Positions 32,677-40,905 of a DNA stretch of 64,000 bases are shown here, piece after piece. How positions within the stretch are numbered: position 1 is the stretch's first letter; each line of letters opens with the position of its first letter. The notes beneath the pieces are model-generated. The model worked only from the letters and a program-made list of their open reading frames with translations, was not told where the DNA came from and made no database searches. The stretch comes from Betaproteobacteria bacterium (GTDB lineage: Bacteria; Pseudomonadota; Gammaproteobacteria; Burkholderiales; Burkholderiaceae_C): NCBI GenBank assembly GCA_947453725.1, contig CANGHH010000014.1, forward strand, positions 45,927-109,926, given 5' to 3'. A program made the position numbers and the translations under genes.

Positions 32677-33209
32677 CAGGCCATCCGCTTGAGTTGCGAT
32701 CGGTGGCGCACCGCGTTGTCAACGTAGTGCGCCGCCGCGGCGCGCACGCGCGCCACCTGCTCGGGCGATAGTTCGCGCACGGCCTTGGCCGGGCTGCCCA
32801 GGATCAGGCTGTTGTCGGGAAATTCCTTGCCTTCGGTGACCACCGCGCCGGCGCCGACCAGGCAGTTGCGGCCGATCTTCGCGCCGTTCAGGATCACCGC
32901 CTGGATGCCGACCAGCGAGCCTTCGCCAATGGTGCAGCCATGCAGCATCACCAAGTGGCCGATCGAGACGTCGTCGCCCAGCGTCATCGGGTAGCCGTGG
33001 TCGGTGTGCAGGACGCTGCCGTCCTGCACATTGACGCGGTCGCCCAGCGTGATGCGGTCGTTGTCACCGCGCAGCACCGCGCCGTACCAGACGCTGCTGT
33101 GCTCGCCCATGCGCACGCGGCCGAGCACGGTGGCGCTCTCGGCGACCCAGGCGGTGGACGCGAGCTGGGGTGCATAGTCGGGATCGTCCCCGAGTTGGTA
33201 GATGGCCAC
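32676..33209 (-). CDS. Gamma-class carbonic anhydrase family protein
   Basis: This 177-residue left-handed beta-helix protein contains repeated hexapeptide turns, for example [26 protein letters not shown] and [15 protein letters not shown]. The candidate zinc ligands are His68 or His71, His85 and His90, matching the three-histidine site of the family. Related proteins (YrdA/CaiE/PaaY) are often annotated as carbonic anhydrase, but many have unproven activity. It is the first gene of a two-gene unit with hslO and is divergent from the DUF455 gene, 36 bases away. Confidence 0.93.
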   Translation of the reverse strand: MAIYQLGDDPDYAPQLASTAWVAESATVLGRVRMGEHSSVWYGAVLRGDNDRITLGDRVNVQDGSVLHTDHGYPMTLGDDVSIGHLVMLHGCTIGEGSLVGIQAVILNGAKIGRNCLVGAGAVVTEGKEFPDNSLILGSPAKAVRELSPEQVARVRAAAAHYVDNAVRHRSQLKRMA

Positions 33210-33245
33210 GGTGCGCCCCTTCAGGCAAAGTCGATAATTCTAAAG

Positions 33246-34034
33246 ATGGAACTGAGAGTCGCCGCCTTGCAGGTCTTGGCGCTGCCCGACCCGGCCGCCA
33301 AGGCCGCCGCCGCCCGGGTCTTGCCGGACACCCCGGGCGCGTCGCTGGACCCGGGCGCCCTGCTGCACCAGGCCGGCGACCTGCCGGGCCGGCCAGAACG
33401 GCCGGCCCTGCTGGCGCACACCGCGCTGGCCCGCCGCTCGCCGTTCACCACCGGCGGCCGCGCGGCCTTGCTGCACGCGGTGGCACACATCGAATTCAAC
33501 GCCATCAACCTGGCCCTGGACGCCGTCTGGCGCTTCCCCGGCCTGCCCGAGGCCTACTACCGCGACTGGCTGCGCGTGGCATCCGAAGAGGCCCTGCACT
33601 TCAACCTGCTGAACGCCCACCTGGCGACGCTGGGCTACGCCTATGGCGACTTCGACGCCCACGACGGCCTGTGGACCATGGTCGAGAAGACGGCCCACGA
33701 CGTCACCGCCCGCATGGCCCTGGTGCCGCGCACGCTGGAAGCCCGAGGGCTGGACGCCACGCCGCCGATGCAGGCCAAGCTGCAGCGGGCCGGCGACGCA
33801 CGCGCGGTCGAGATCCTGGATGTGATCCTGCGCGATGAGATCGGTCATGTCGCCATCGGCAACCACTGGTTCCGCTGGCTGTGCGCGCGCGACGGACTGG
33901 ACCCGCTGGCGCACTACACGGTGCTGGCGCAACGCCACGGCGCGCCGCGGCTGCGTCCGCCCTTCAACCTGGAAGCCCGGCAGGCTGCAGGCTTCACGGC
34001 AGCCGAGATTCAGGCGCTGGGCGAGCCCGACTGA
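33246..34034 (+). CDS. DUF455 ferritin-like protein
   Basis: A 262-residue four-helix, ferritin-like protein. Probable di-metal ligands are seen in HIEFNAINLALDAVWRF, in SEEALHFNLL and in LRDEIGHVAIGNHWF, giving the Glu/His pattern of such carboxylate-bridged sites. DUF455 proteins are related to rhodoquinone/tRNA-hydroxylase-type folds, but the reaction is not established. ATG 33246 is chosen; a much longer open frame upstream is antisense to the carbonic anhydrase gene. It ends just before a terminator that serves the opposite strand. Confidence 0.88.
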   Translation: MELRVAALQVLALPDPAAKAAAARVLPDTPGASLDPGALLHQAGDLPGRPERPALLAHTALARRSPFTTGGRAALLHAVAHIEFNAINLALDAVWRFPGLPEAYYRDWLRVASEEALHFNLLNAHLATLGYAYGDFDAHDGLWTMVEKTAHDVTARMALVPRTLEARGLDATPPMQAKLQRAGDARAVEILDVILRDEIGHVAIGNHWFRWLCARDGLDPLAHYTVLAQRHGAPRLRPPFNLEARQAAGFTAAEIQALGEPD

Positions 34035-34041
34035 AGCGCGG

Positions 34042-34068
34042 AAAAAAAAGGAGCCCGCCTCGGGCTCC
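34042..34068 (-). terminator. Rho-independent terminator of the PEP-CTERM operon
   Basis: Perfect 8-bp arms GGAGCCCG (34050-34057) and CGGGCTCC (34061-34068) enclose a three-base loop. On the minus strand the stem is followed by eight consecutive T (34049-34042). It stands 24 bases after the stop of the 528-residue secreted protein. The stem could also help end the plus-strand DUF455 transcript, although the T-run faces the minus direction. Confidence 0.88.
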
Positions 34069-34091
34069 CTTCGTCGACCGGGCGCCGCGGC

Positions 34092-35678
34092 TCAGGGAAC
34101 GGCGACGAAACGCACCAGCGTGGGCGTCGTGGTGTCGCAGATCTGCCCGCCGACGCCAGTCACCGTGTGGGTGCCCGCGTTGCGCGGCGCGGCCAGGATG
34201 GCGGCCAGGTCCAGCACCGCCAGCGCCGTCGGCGGGGGACCACCGCTGGCCATCACGCCATAGGCCTTGCCGTCATTGCCACTGGTGTAGGCCGTGACCG
34301 TGTGCGGATCCAGACCGGCCGCGACGCCGCAGATCGCCGGGACGTAGGCGTAGTCGACGATGGTCGGCGTGCCGCTGCCCGAGGTCGAGGGCAGTTGCAG
34401 CACCGCGAAGGCACTGCCGCCGAACTCGCCCGTCACCAGCGCCAGGTGGCTGCTGCCCGGCGCCACCGTGATGCCCGACGTGCCCGCCGAGAAGGAGGTC
34501 CCCGCCAGCGTGACGATCTGGCTCGGCGCGGTCCAGCTGCCGGGGGTCCCCGGCGTGAAGGTGGCCTGGGTCAGGTCGGTGATGTACACCGTGCTGGTGA
34601 ACTCGACCGACGCCAGCGCGATGCCGGTGCTGCAGTCTTCGGCTGCCGAGTCCGGTTCGCCGGCGGTGCCCATGGGCCTGCCGAATTCCGTGCCCAGCGC
34701 GCCGCTGGTCGAGTTGAACTGAACCAGGTTGTAGGAGTTGGCTTCATTCGGCGACAGCACATAGCCCCGCGTCGGGTCGATGGAGATGTTCTGCGAGACC
34801 TGCCGCGCCATCGGCACCGGGGACTGGAAGGTCTTGGTGGCCAGGTCCAGCACCTGCAGCGCGGAGGCCGACGGCGAAGGCGTGTAGCCCATGTTGATCA
34901 CAGCCTGGTTGGTCAGCGCATTGATCGCGACGCCGCAGTTCTTGCAGGAACCACCCGAAAAGCTGGTGAAGCCGTTGGCCCCGCTGGTCAGCGTGTGGGT
35001 CAGCGCACCCAAGGCGTTGTAGACGTAGACCGTGTTGTCGTTGGTCGTGCAGACCGACTCGCCGGTGGCCGGATTCGACGCGCAGGAGTTGACCGCCAGG
35101 GCGGTGGCGATGGTCGCGTTGGTACCAGCGCCCTCCAGCGCGACCATGCGGACACCTGTCGTGCCACCGGCCCAGGCGCCGCGCGGCACGACCGCCGTGA
35201 CCGGACCGGCGGCGACCGGCGCGTTGATGCCCAGCGAACTGCCCGGCACGCAGGCCGACAGCGTGCTGCTGGTGTGCGTGACGGCAATCTGCGCGCAAGG
35301 ACCGCCGGCGCTGGTGAAGGACACCGGCGCCGTGGTGGCACCGTCCAGCGAGACGTAATAGGTGCCTGTGGACAGCGAGCCCGGCACCTGGAACTGCACG
35401 CGCCGGGTGCTGCCCAGGATGGTGTTGACGGCCAAGGCCGGGGTATCGGCCAGCGAAGCGCCGCCGCAACTGGCGGCCAGATGGACCGTGACGGCAGCCG
35501 GCAGGATGGAGCCCGCCGGATAACCCGAGCCATTGACGTTGACGTTGGAGATGCCCGCCACGCCGCTGCTCGGCGAGGTGGCGGCGGTCAGGGTGACGGC
35601 ACCGGCGAGCAGGGGCGTCAGCGCCCCCAAGGCCAGGGCGGCCAGCCAGGCCAGCCGGCTGGTGTGGAGTTTGCTCAT
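34092..35678 (-). CDS. Large secreted protein, beta-propeller-like, unknown function
   Basis: The 528-residue product has a clear signal peptide (about 1-27, LAALALGALTPLLAGAV). An Ig/IPT-like N-terminal part (AGISNVNVNGSGYPAGS) follows. The remainder is a long Ser/Thr/Gly-rich region with repeated strands such as NTVYVYNALGALTHTL, SASALQVLDLATKTF and YVLSPNEANSYNLVQF. Those strands suggest a propeller like YVTN/NHL-type proteins. Several cysteines (for example SCKNCG) could form disulphides. There is no PEP-CTERM tail. It follows the PEP-CTERM gene by 37 bases and appears to share its promoter and terminator. No named family is recognised. Confidence 0.75.
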   Translation of the reverse strand: MSKLHTSRLAWLAALALGALTPLLAGAVTLTAATSPSSGVAGISNVNVNGSGYPAGSILPAAVTVHLAASCGGASLADTPALAVNTILGSTRRVQFQVPGSLSTGTYYVSLDGATTAPVSFTSAGGPCAQIAVTHTSSTLSACVPGSSLGINAPVAAGPVTAVVPRGAWAGGTTGVRMVALEGAGTNATIATALAVNSCASNPATGESVCTTNDNTVYVYNALGALTHTLTSGANGFTSFSGGSCKNCGVAINALTNQAVINMGYTPSPSASALQVLDLATKTFQSPVPMARQVSQNISIDPTRGYVLSPNEANSYNLVQFNSTSGALGTEFGRPMGTAGEPDSAAEDCSTGIALASVEFTSTVYITDLTQATFTPGTPGSWTAPSQIVTLAGTSFSAGTSGITVAPGSSHLALVTGEFGGSAFAVLQLPSTSGSGTPTIVDYAYVPAICGVAAGLDPHTVTAYTSGNDGKAYGVMASGGPPPTALAVLDLAAILAAPRNAGTHTVTGVGGQICDTTTPTLVRFVAVP

Positions 35679-35715
35679 CGAAATCTCCTGATGGGGGTTG
35701 GAAGTCGACAGAAAT

Positions 35716-36336
35716 TCAGCGCCGCGCCTGGGCCAGCGCAGGCTGCGGCCGCCTGGCCGTGGACCACTTCATCGCCAGCGCGGCGGCCAGCGCGACCAGC
35801 AGCAGCGAACTCGGCTCCGGCGTGGTGCCGCCGCCTCCTGTGGTCTCAACCTGGATGACGGCATAGTCGCCGTCGGACAAGGTGGCCCCGACCGAGGGCA
35901 GGATGGCGACCGAGAAGGTCGGCAGGATGGTCACGGCGCCCAGGCCATCGACGGTGACCGAGGTGGTCGAAAAAGCGCCGGTCAGCGTCGCGTCGGTGGG
36001 CAAGGGATTCGAGCCGCCGATGGCGATGTCGCCGCCGTCGAACGACAGACCGTCCAGGTTGGGCGTGAAATAGGAAGGCCCGAAGACCGTGGTGCCGCCG
36101 CCAGTGAAATGCACCGTCAGGCTCAGGCTGGACAGCGTCAAGGAAGAGGTGACGAGCCAATCGGGCACCGAGGAATTGGCGCCCGACAAGTTGACGATGT
36201 CGAACTGGCCGGTGCTGCCCGGAATGGTGATGTCCCAGCTGACGAAGCCCATCGGTATGGAAGTGGCTACCGCCGGGGCTGCGCAGCCCGCGCAAACGCT
36301 GAGGATGCCCAGCAAACGATGCACTGATTTCCACAT
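35716..36336 (-). CDS. PEP-CTERM sorting domain protein
   Basis: A 206-residue exported protein with a signal peptide (about 1-25) and a Gly/Ser/Thr-rich mature region of beta character. A canonical PEP-CTERM tail follows: Pro173-Glu174-Pro175 in TTPEPSS, a hydrophobic segment LLLVALAAALAM, then a basic cluster (STARR). Such tails are recognised by exosortase EpsH/XrtA systems, which anchor or release the protein at the surface, usually in exopolysaccharide-producing bacteria. ATG 36336 has an AGGAG site; upstream in-frame codons lie in the promoter region. No exosortase gene is in this window. Confidence 0.9.
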   Translation of the reverse strand: MWKSVHRLLGILSVCAGCAAPAVATSIPMGFVSWDITIPGSTGQFDIVNLSGANSSVPDWLVTSSLTLSSLSLTVHFTGGGTTVFGPSYFTPNLDGLSFDGGDIAIGGSNPLPTDATLTGAFSTTSVTVDGLGAVTILPTFSVAILPSVGATLSDGDYAVIQVETTGGGGTTPEPSSLLLVALAAALAMKWSTARRPQPALAQARR

Positions 36337-36446
36337 GGCACGGATCTCCTTCGGTAGTTTGGAATGGTCAAACCGAGGGTTCACCCGAGCAGCGGCGGTC
36401 CGGTAACCGCAGGTTTCGCGAAGAGTCAACCCGTGAGCCGCTCATC

Positions 36447-36462
36447 CGCATCAGCCGTGCCA
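36447..36462 (-). promoter_or_regulatory. Sigma-54 (RpoN) -24/-12 promoter of the PEP-CTERM operon
   Basis: On the minus strand the sequence TGGCACGGCTGATGCG matches the RpoN consensus TGGCACG-N4-TTGC at all but one core position. The invariant GG and GC are ten bases apart, which is the required spacing. Transcription would start near 36436, about 100 bases before the PEP-CTERM ATG. PEP-CTERM genes in betaproteobacteria are known to depend on RpoN with the PrsK/PrsR system, so the match is biologically sensible. An upstream activator site was not identified. Confidence 0.75.
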
Positions 36463-36660
36463 GAAAAAATTACTTTTCGAAAAACAAGGACTTAGCCCTG
36501 CGGCGGTCGGTTCTGCCAGCGCCACTGTAAAGTTTTCCGTCATTTCTGATCGACCAGCGGGAGAGATCATGGACCAGACGCCGGCCGGGATGCGCCAAGG
36601 GCAAGTCCGTAGCGGGCGGTAGAGTACGGCGCACCGCCGCCACTGCATTGCCACCCTGCC

Positions 36661-37542
36661 ATGACCGAAAAACCAGTCCGCCGCTTCCTGCTGATTGCCG
36701 GATGGACGACCGCCAGCCTGCTGCTGGCCGCCTGCGGCAAACCGGATGTCCCTGCCAACGCAGCGCTCACGCCAGCGGGCGGCCCCGCCGCCAGCACAGC
36801 CCCGGCCAGGGTCTACGTGGTCGGCACCGACGCCGCCTACGCCCCCTTCGAAAGCCAGAACGAGAAGGCCGAGATCGTCGGCTTCGACATCGACGTGGTG
36901 AAGGCGGTAGCCCATCAGGCAGGCTTCGAGGTGAAGTTCGTCAACACGCCGTGGGAAGGCATCTTCAACGCGTTGCAGCAGGGCGACCGCGATCTGGTGA
37001 CTTCGGCCGTGACGATCACGCCCGAACGCCGGCAGACGATGGACTTCAGCCAACCCTACTTCGACGCGGTGCAGTTGATCGTCGTGAAGCAGACCAGCAA
37101 GGTCGCCAGGTTCAACGACCTGAAGCCGCTGAAGGTGGGCGTGCAGACCGGCACCACGGGCGACGAAGCCATCACCAAGCTGCTGGGCAAGACCAGCCCG
37201 AACATCAAGCGCTTCGAGCTGACGCCGCTGGCCCTGAAGGAACTGGAAGCCGGTGGCGTCGACGCGGTGGTGGCCGACAACGGCGTGGTCAGCAACTACG
37301 TGGCCAACAACCCGGCGGGCCAGTTCAAGACCGTCACCGACCCGAGCTTCACGCCCGAGCAATACGGTATCGCGATCAAGAAGGGCAACGCCGAGTTGCT
37401 GGCCAAGGTCAACCAGGGTCTGGCCGGCATCCAGGCCAACGGCACCTACCAGGCCCTGTACGCGAAGTATTTCGGCAGCGCCAGCAGCGTCGGTATCGCC
37501 GCAGCGGCGGCCTCGGCCGCTGCCCCGGCCGCGTCGAAGTAG
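36661..37542 (+). CDS. Amino-acid-type ABC transporter substrate-binding lipoprotein
   Basis: A 293-residue Family 3 binding protein. The N-terminus has a lipobox, LLAAC, with Cys at about residue 25, so it is probably a lipoprotein. The mature part shows the GlnH/ArtJ-type blocks VGTDAAYAPFESQNE, EIVGFDIDVVKAVA, WEGIFNALQQGD and TPERRQTMDFSQPY. It would capture polar or basic amino acids, or glutamine. The permease follows 11 bases later. The C-terminus ends in an Ala/Ser-rich tail that is not part of the fold. No ATPase gene is adjacent. Confidence 0.9.
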   Translation: MTEKPVRRFLLIAGWTTASLLLAACGKPDVPANAALTPAGGPAASTAPARVYVVGTDAAYAPFESQNEKAEIVGFDIDVVKAVAHQAGFEVKFVNTPWEGIFNALQQGDRDLVTSAVTITPERRQTMDFSQPYFDAVQLIVVKQTSKVARFNDLKPLKVGVQTGTTGDEAITKLLGKTSPNIKRFELTPLALKELEAGGVDAVVADNGVVSNYVANNPAGQFKTVTDPSFTPEQYGIAIKKGNAELLAKVNQGLAGIQANGTYQALYAKYFGSASSVGIAAAAASAAAPAASK

Positions 37543-37553
37543 GGGCGCCCGGC

Positions 37554-38306
37554 ATGGACCTGCGCTGGGAGATCCTGGTCGGCTACGCACCGCTGTTCGT
37601 CAGCGGCCTGGCGATGACGGTCGAGTTGACGCTGGTCGCGATGGCGGCCGGGCTGGCGCTGGGTGTGGTCTTCGGGCTGATCAGCAGCTCGGGCGACGCG
37701 CCGCCGCCGCGCGCGCTGCTGGCGTGCGGGCTGCTGCGCGGGGCCCGCGGCGTGACCCTGGCCTACGTGACCTTCTTTCGCGGCACACCGCTGTTCGTGC
37801 AGATCCTGCTGGTGCACTTCGCACTGATGCCGGTGCTGATCCACCCCGACCACGGCCTGCTGCTGGCCGGCGAGGCGGCGCGCAGCTTCCGCCAGGAACA
37901 CGGCGCCTTCTTCTCGGGCTGCCTGGCCTTGTCGCTGAATGCCGGGGCCTACATCAGCGAGATCTTCCGCGCCGGCATCCAGAGCATCCACCGCGGCCAG
38001 ACCCAGGCTGCCTACAGCGTCGGGCTGAACCACGTGCAGGCCTTGCGTTACGTGGTCCTGCCGCAGGCCGTGCGGCGCATGGTGCCGGCGCTGGTCAACG
38101 AAGGCGTCACGCTGATCAAGGACTCGTCGCTGGTCTCGGCCATCGGCCTGGCCGAACTGGCCTTGGCAGCACGCACCGTGGCCGGCGCCTATGCGCGCTA
38201 CTGGGAGCCGTATCTGGCGATCTCGGCGGTCTACCTGGTGCTGACCTTGACGCTGTCGCTGCTGGCCCGGCGGCTCGAAGCGCCCGAGCACCTGCGCGGG
38301 CGCTGA
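37554..38306 (+). CDS. Amino-acid ABC transporter permease
   Basis: The 250-residue permease is of the His/Glu/Gln/Arg/opine type. It has an N-terminal GYAPLFVSGLAMTVEL, the FFRGTPLFVQILLVHF block and an EAA-like loop QTQAAYSVGLNHVQALRYVVLPQA. The segment ALVNEGVTLIKDSSLVSAI follows. An insertion of about 35 residues (PVLIHPDHGLLLAGEAARSF onward) between spans is longer than in GlnP. Start ATG 37554 lies 11 bases after the binding-protein stop. The next gene is convergent, so the ATPase must be encoded elsewhere. Confidence 0.9.
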   Translation: MDLRWEILVGYAPLFVSGLAMTVELTLVAMAAGLALGVVFGLISSSGDAPPPRALLACGLLRGARGVTLAYVTFFRGTPLFVQILLVHFALMPVLIHPDHGLLLAGEAARSFRQEHGAFFSGCLALSLNAGAYISEIFRAGIQSIHRGQTQAAYSVGLNHVQALRYVVLPQAVRRMVPALVNEGVTLIKDSSLVSAIGLAELALAARTVAGAYARYWEPYLAISAVYLVLTLTLSLLARRLEAPEHLRGR

Positions 38307-38322
38307 AGCCGCCGGTGCGGCC

Positions 38323-39240
38323 TCAGCCGCGCGGGTGGTGGGCGGCGTGCAACTGCCGCAGTCGTTCGCGGGCGACGTGGGTGTAGATCGTGGTGGTGCC
38401 GATGTCGGCGTGGCCCAGCAGCATCTGCACCGCCCGCAGATCGGCGCCATGGTTCAGCAAATGGGTCGCGAAAGCGTGGCGCAGCGTGTGCGGCGACAGC
38501 GGCGCGTTGATGCCGGCCTGCAGCGCGTAGCGCTTGATCAGCCGCCAGAACATCTGCCGCGACATGCCGGCGCCCAGACGGGTGATGAACAGGTCGTCGC
38601 TGGTCTGCGGACCCAGGATCGCCGCCCGCCCCTGCGCCAGGTAGCGGCGCAGCCAGCCGTGGGCTTCGGCGCCGAAAGGCACCAGGCGTTCGCGCGAGCC
38701 TTTGCCCGTCACGCGCAAGACGCCCTCGTCCAGCCCCAGGCGCACCGTCTTCAAGGTGACCAGTTCGCTGACGCGCAAGCCGCTGGCGTACATCAGTTCG
38801 ACCATGCTGCGATCGCGCAGACCCAGCGGCGTTTCGGTATCGGGGGCGGCCAGCAGCGCTTCGACCTGCGCTTCGCTCAGCGTCTTGGGCACGCGCAGCG
38901 CCTGGCGCGCGGCGGTCAGCTTCAGCGTCGGGTCGGCTTCGATCAGGTGCTCGCGCGCCGCCCAGCGGAAGAAGCGCTTGAAGACCGTCAGGCGGCGGTT
39001 GGCCGTGGCGGCCTTGGTGGCCTGGTGCCTGGCGGCCATGAAGCCCAGCAGGTCGGCCTCGGCGCTGTCGGCCAGTGCCTTGCCGGTGTCGGCCCGCAGC
39101 CAGGCGGCGTACAGGCCCAGGTCACGGCGGTAGGCGGCCAGCGTCAGCGGCGCCAGACCGTCCTCGATCCACAGGGCGTCGACGAAGCGGTCGATGACGG
39201 CCAGGCTGGCCGCCATCACGCCGGCATCACCGGCTGTCAT
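38323..39240 (-). CDS. xerD: Site-specific tyrosine recombinase XerD
   Basis: This 305-residue recombinase resolves chromosome dimers at dif together with XerC. All tyrosine-recombinase catalytic residues are visible: Arg156 (ASGLRVSEL), Lys180 (GKGSRERL), His251 and Arg254 (HTLRHAFATHLL), His277 (LGHADI) and Tyr286 (TTTIYTHV). The N-terminal SAM-like DNA-binding domain includes TLAAYRRDLGLYAAWL. Length is normal, so it is the housekeeping enzyme and not an integrase. An alternative ATG lies at residue 9. It is 18 bases downstream of the Bug receptor gene. Confidence 0.95.
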   Translation of the reverse strand: MTAGDAGVMAASLAVIDRFVDALWIEDGLAPLTLAAYRRDLGLYAAWLRADTGKALADSAEADLLGFMAARHQATKAATANRRLTVFKRFFRWAAREHLIEADPTLKLTAARQALRVPKTLSEAQVEALLAAPDTETPLGLRDRSMVELMYASGLRVSELVTLKTVRLGLDEGVLRVTGKGSRERLVPFGAEAHGWLRRYLAQGRAAILGPQTSDDLFITRLGAGMSRQMFWRLIKRYALQAGINAPLSPHTLRHAFATHLLNHGADLRAVQMLLGHADIGTTTIYTHVARERLRQLHAAHHPRG

Positions 39241-39258
39241 GCCGCCGCGTCTGTACGC

Positions 39259-40233
39259 TCACTCGACCTTCAGCCCCTGTTTGGCGACGACCGTCCTGTA
39301 GACCTCGAGTTCGGCCTTGATCTGGGCGGTGAACTGCTCGGGCGTGTTGCCGATCAGCAGCGAGCCGGTCTCCTCGATGCGCTTCTTCACGCCCGGGTCT
39401 TCCAGCGCCTTCTTCACCGAATTGGCCAGCTTGTCGACCACGTCCTTGGGCAGGCCCTTCGGGCCGACGATGCCGTAGAAGGCCATCCGGTTGACGGGTT
39501 CGAGGCCGACTTCCTTGAAGGTGGGCACATTCGGCAGTTGCGCCAGGCGCTGCGGCGCGGCCACCACGATGGCGATCAGGCGGCCGTCCTTGATGAAGGG
39601 CAGCGCCGACGGCATGTTGTCGAAGATGATCGGCACCTGACCGGCCACCGTGTCGTTCAAGGCCGGGCCGGCGCCGCGGTAGGGGATGTGCGTCATGAAG
39701 ACGCCGGCCAGGCTCTTGAACAGTTCGGTCTGCAGGTGGCCGATGCCGCCGGTGCCCGAACTGGCGTAGCTGTACTTGCCGGGATTCTTCTTCAGTTCGG
39801 CGACGAAACCCTTGTAGTCGCGCGCCGGGAAGCTGGGATGCACCGCGATGACGTTCGGTGTTGCCGCAATGTTGATGACCGGTGTGAAGTCGGTCAGCGG
39901 GTTGTAGCCGATGCGCGGGTTGATGGCCGGGTTGGCCGCCGTGGTGCTGACCGTGCCCATGCCGATGACGTAGCCGTCGGGGCTGGACTTGATGACCTCC
40001 TGCGCGCCGACCGAACCGCCGCCGCCGGCCTTGTTCTCGACCAGCACCTGCTGGCCCAGCGCCGAGCCCATGCGCTCGCCGACGATGCGGGCCACGATGT
40101 CGGTGGTGCCGCCGGGTGCGAAGGGCACGATCAGCCGCACGGACTTGCTCGGGTAGGCCTGGGCGCTGGCGAAGAGCGGCGCGCTCAAGGCCAGCGCGGC
40201 GGCACACAGCAGGGTCAGTTGCTTGGGGTGCAT
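39259..40233 (-). CDS. Tripartite tricarboxylate transporter receptor, Bug/TctC family
   Basis: A 324-residue periplasmic binding protein with a signal peptide ending at FASAQA and the Bug-family landmarks [35 protein letters not shown] and [22 protein letters not shown] site precedes the ATG. Such receptors bind carboxylates or other small acids and are hugely expanded in Burkholderiales. No TctA or TctB membrane genes are adjacent, so it is an orphan receptor. The ligand is not predictable from sequence. Confidence 0.92.
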   Translation of the reverse strand: MHPKQLTLLCAAALALSAPLFASAQAYPSKSVRLIVPFAPGGTTDIVARIVGERMGSALGQQVLVENKAGGGGSVGAQEVIKSSPDGYVIGMGTVSTTAANPAINPRIGYNPLTDFTPVINIAATPNVIAVHPSFPARDYKGFVAELKKNPGKYSYASSGTGGIGHLQTELFKSLAGVFMTHIPYRGAGPALNDTVAGQVPIIFDNMPSALPFIKDGRLIAIVVAAPQRLAQLPNVPTFKEVGLEPVNRMAFYGIVGPKGLPKDVVDKLANSVKKALEDPGVKKRIEETGSLLIGNTPEQFTAQIKAELEVYRTVVAKQGLKVE

Positions 40234-40284
40234 GGGACAGTCTCCATCGGGGGGGGTCTTGTGGGTTGAGGCCGCAGCGCCGGG

Positions 40285-40905
40285 TCAGGCGGTGCCGCCG
40301 AGCAGGCCGGCCTTGAGCTTGGTGTCGGAAGGATGAGGGCCGATGAAGACGCGCAACAAGGCACCATAGAAATCGTCGCCCGCTATCGCTTCGCCGCGCA
40401 GTGTGCCATTCAGCTTGAAGAGCAGGCCGCGGGCGGGGTCGAAGTCGAGGTCGATGGTGTCGCTCTCGTGCAGGGTTTCCAGCGCGGCGATGCGCCCGGC
40501 CAGCAGCGCCTGGCGCTCGGACAGCTTGTCGGCCAGCGCAGGCTCGCTGTTGCGCGGCAGGCCGACGTTCAGCGCCTTGACGAATTCCGCAGCCGGCAGG
40601 TCGCGGTAGAAGCGCAATTGCAGGCGTTTCGGCCCCGGCATGCTGACGGCCTGCTCGGCCGTGCTGGCGCGGGCGCCCAGGTAGAGCGCCGCCGCGTAGG
40701 CCTTGAACCAGGCCACCGCGCGCAGCCCGGTGCCGTTGAGCAGCAGTTCGCTGCCGGCGACTTGAACCCGCCGCTCGAAGACCAGGCCGCTGACCGTGAC
40801 CGTGTTGTCGGTGGCCGCTGCCCCCAACGGCATCCAGCCCGCACCCAGCAGGCCCAGGCCAACAACCAGGGTCCGCCGTGTAAGCACTGGTGATGTCAGT
40901 TTCAT
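40285..40905 (-). CDS. Chalcone isomerase-like exported protein
   Basis: The 206-residue product has a basic, hydrophobic N-terminus (TRRTLVVGLGLLGAGWM) consistent with a signal peptide, possibly Tat-dependent. The mature fold has the chalcone-isomerase-like blocks LNGTGLRAVAWFKAYAAALY, LRFYRDLPAAEFVKAL and LRGEAIAGDDFYGALLRVF. Bacterial members are usually not flavonoid enzymes; many lack the plant catalytic residues and are thought to bind fatty acids. The ATG overlaps the queG stop by four bases, so the gene is coupled to queG. Confidence 0.88.
   Translation of the reverse strand: MKLTSPVLTRRTLVVGLGLLGAGWMPLGAAATDNTVTVSGLVFERRVQVAGSELLLNGTGLRAVAWFKAYAAALYLGARASTAEQAVSMPGPKRLQLRFYRDLPAAEFVKALNVGLPRNSEPALADKLSERQALLAGRIAALETLHESDTIDLDFDPARGLLFKLNGTLRGEAIAGDDFYGALLRVFIGPHPSDTKLKAGLLGGTA

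Noticed and set aside
36337..36429. A 31-codon upstream extension of the PEP-CTERM gene
   Set aside because: The extension would begin close to the predicted sigma-54 transcription start and has no signal-peptide character; the AGGAG site fits ATG 36336.
38323..39240. XerD-like gene as an integrase of a mobile element
   Set aside because: It has normal XerD length and all housekeeping motifs, and no attachment repeats or phage genes are nearby.
40285..40905. True flavonoid chalcone isomerase
   Set aside because: An exported bacterial relative coupled to queG, with no flavonoid genes; the fold name alone does not support that reaction.
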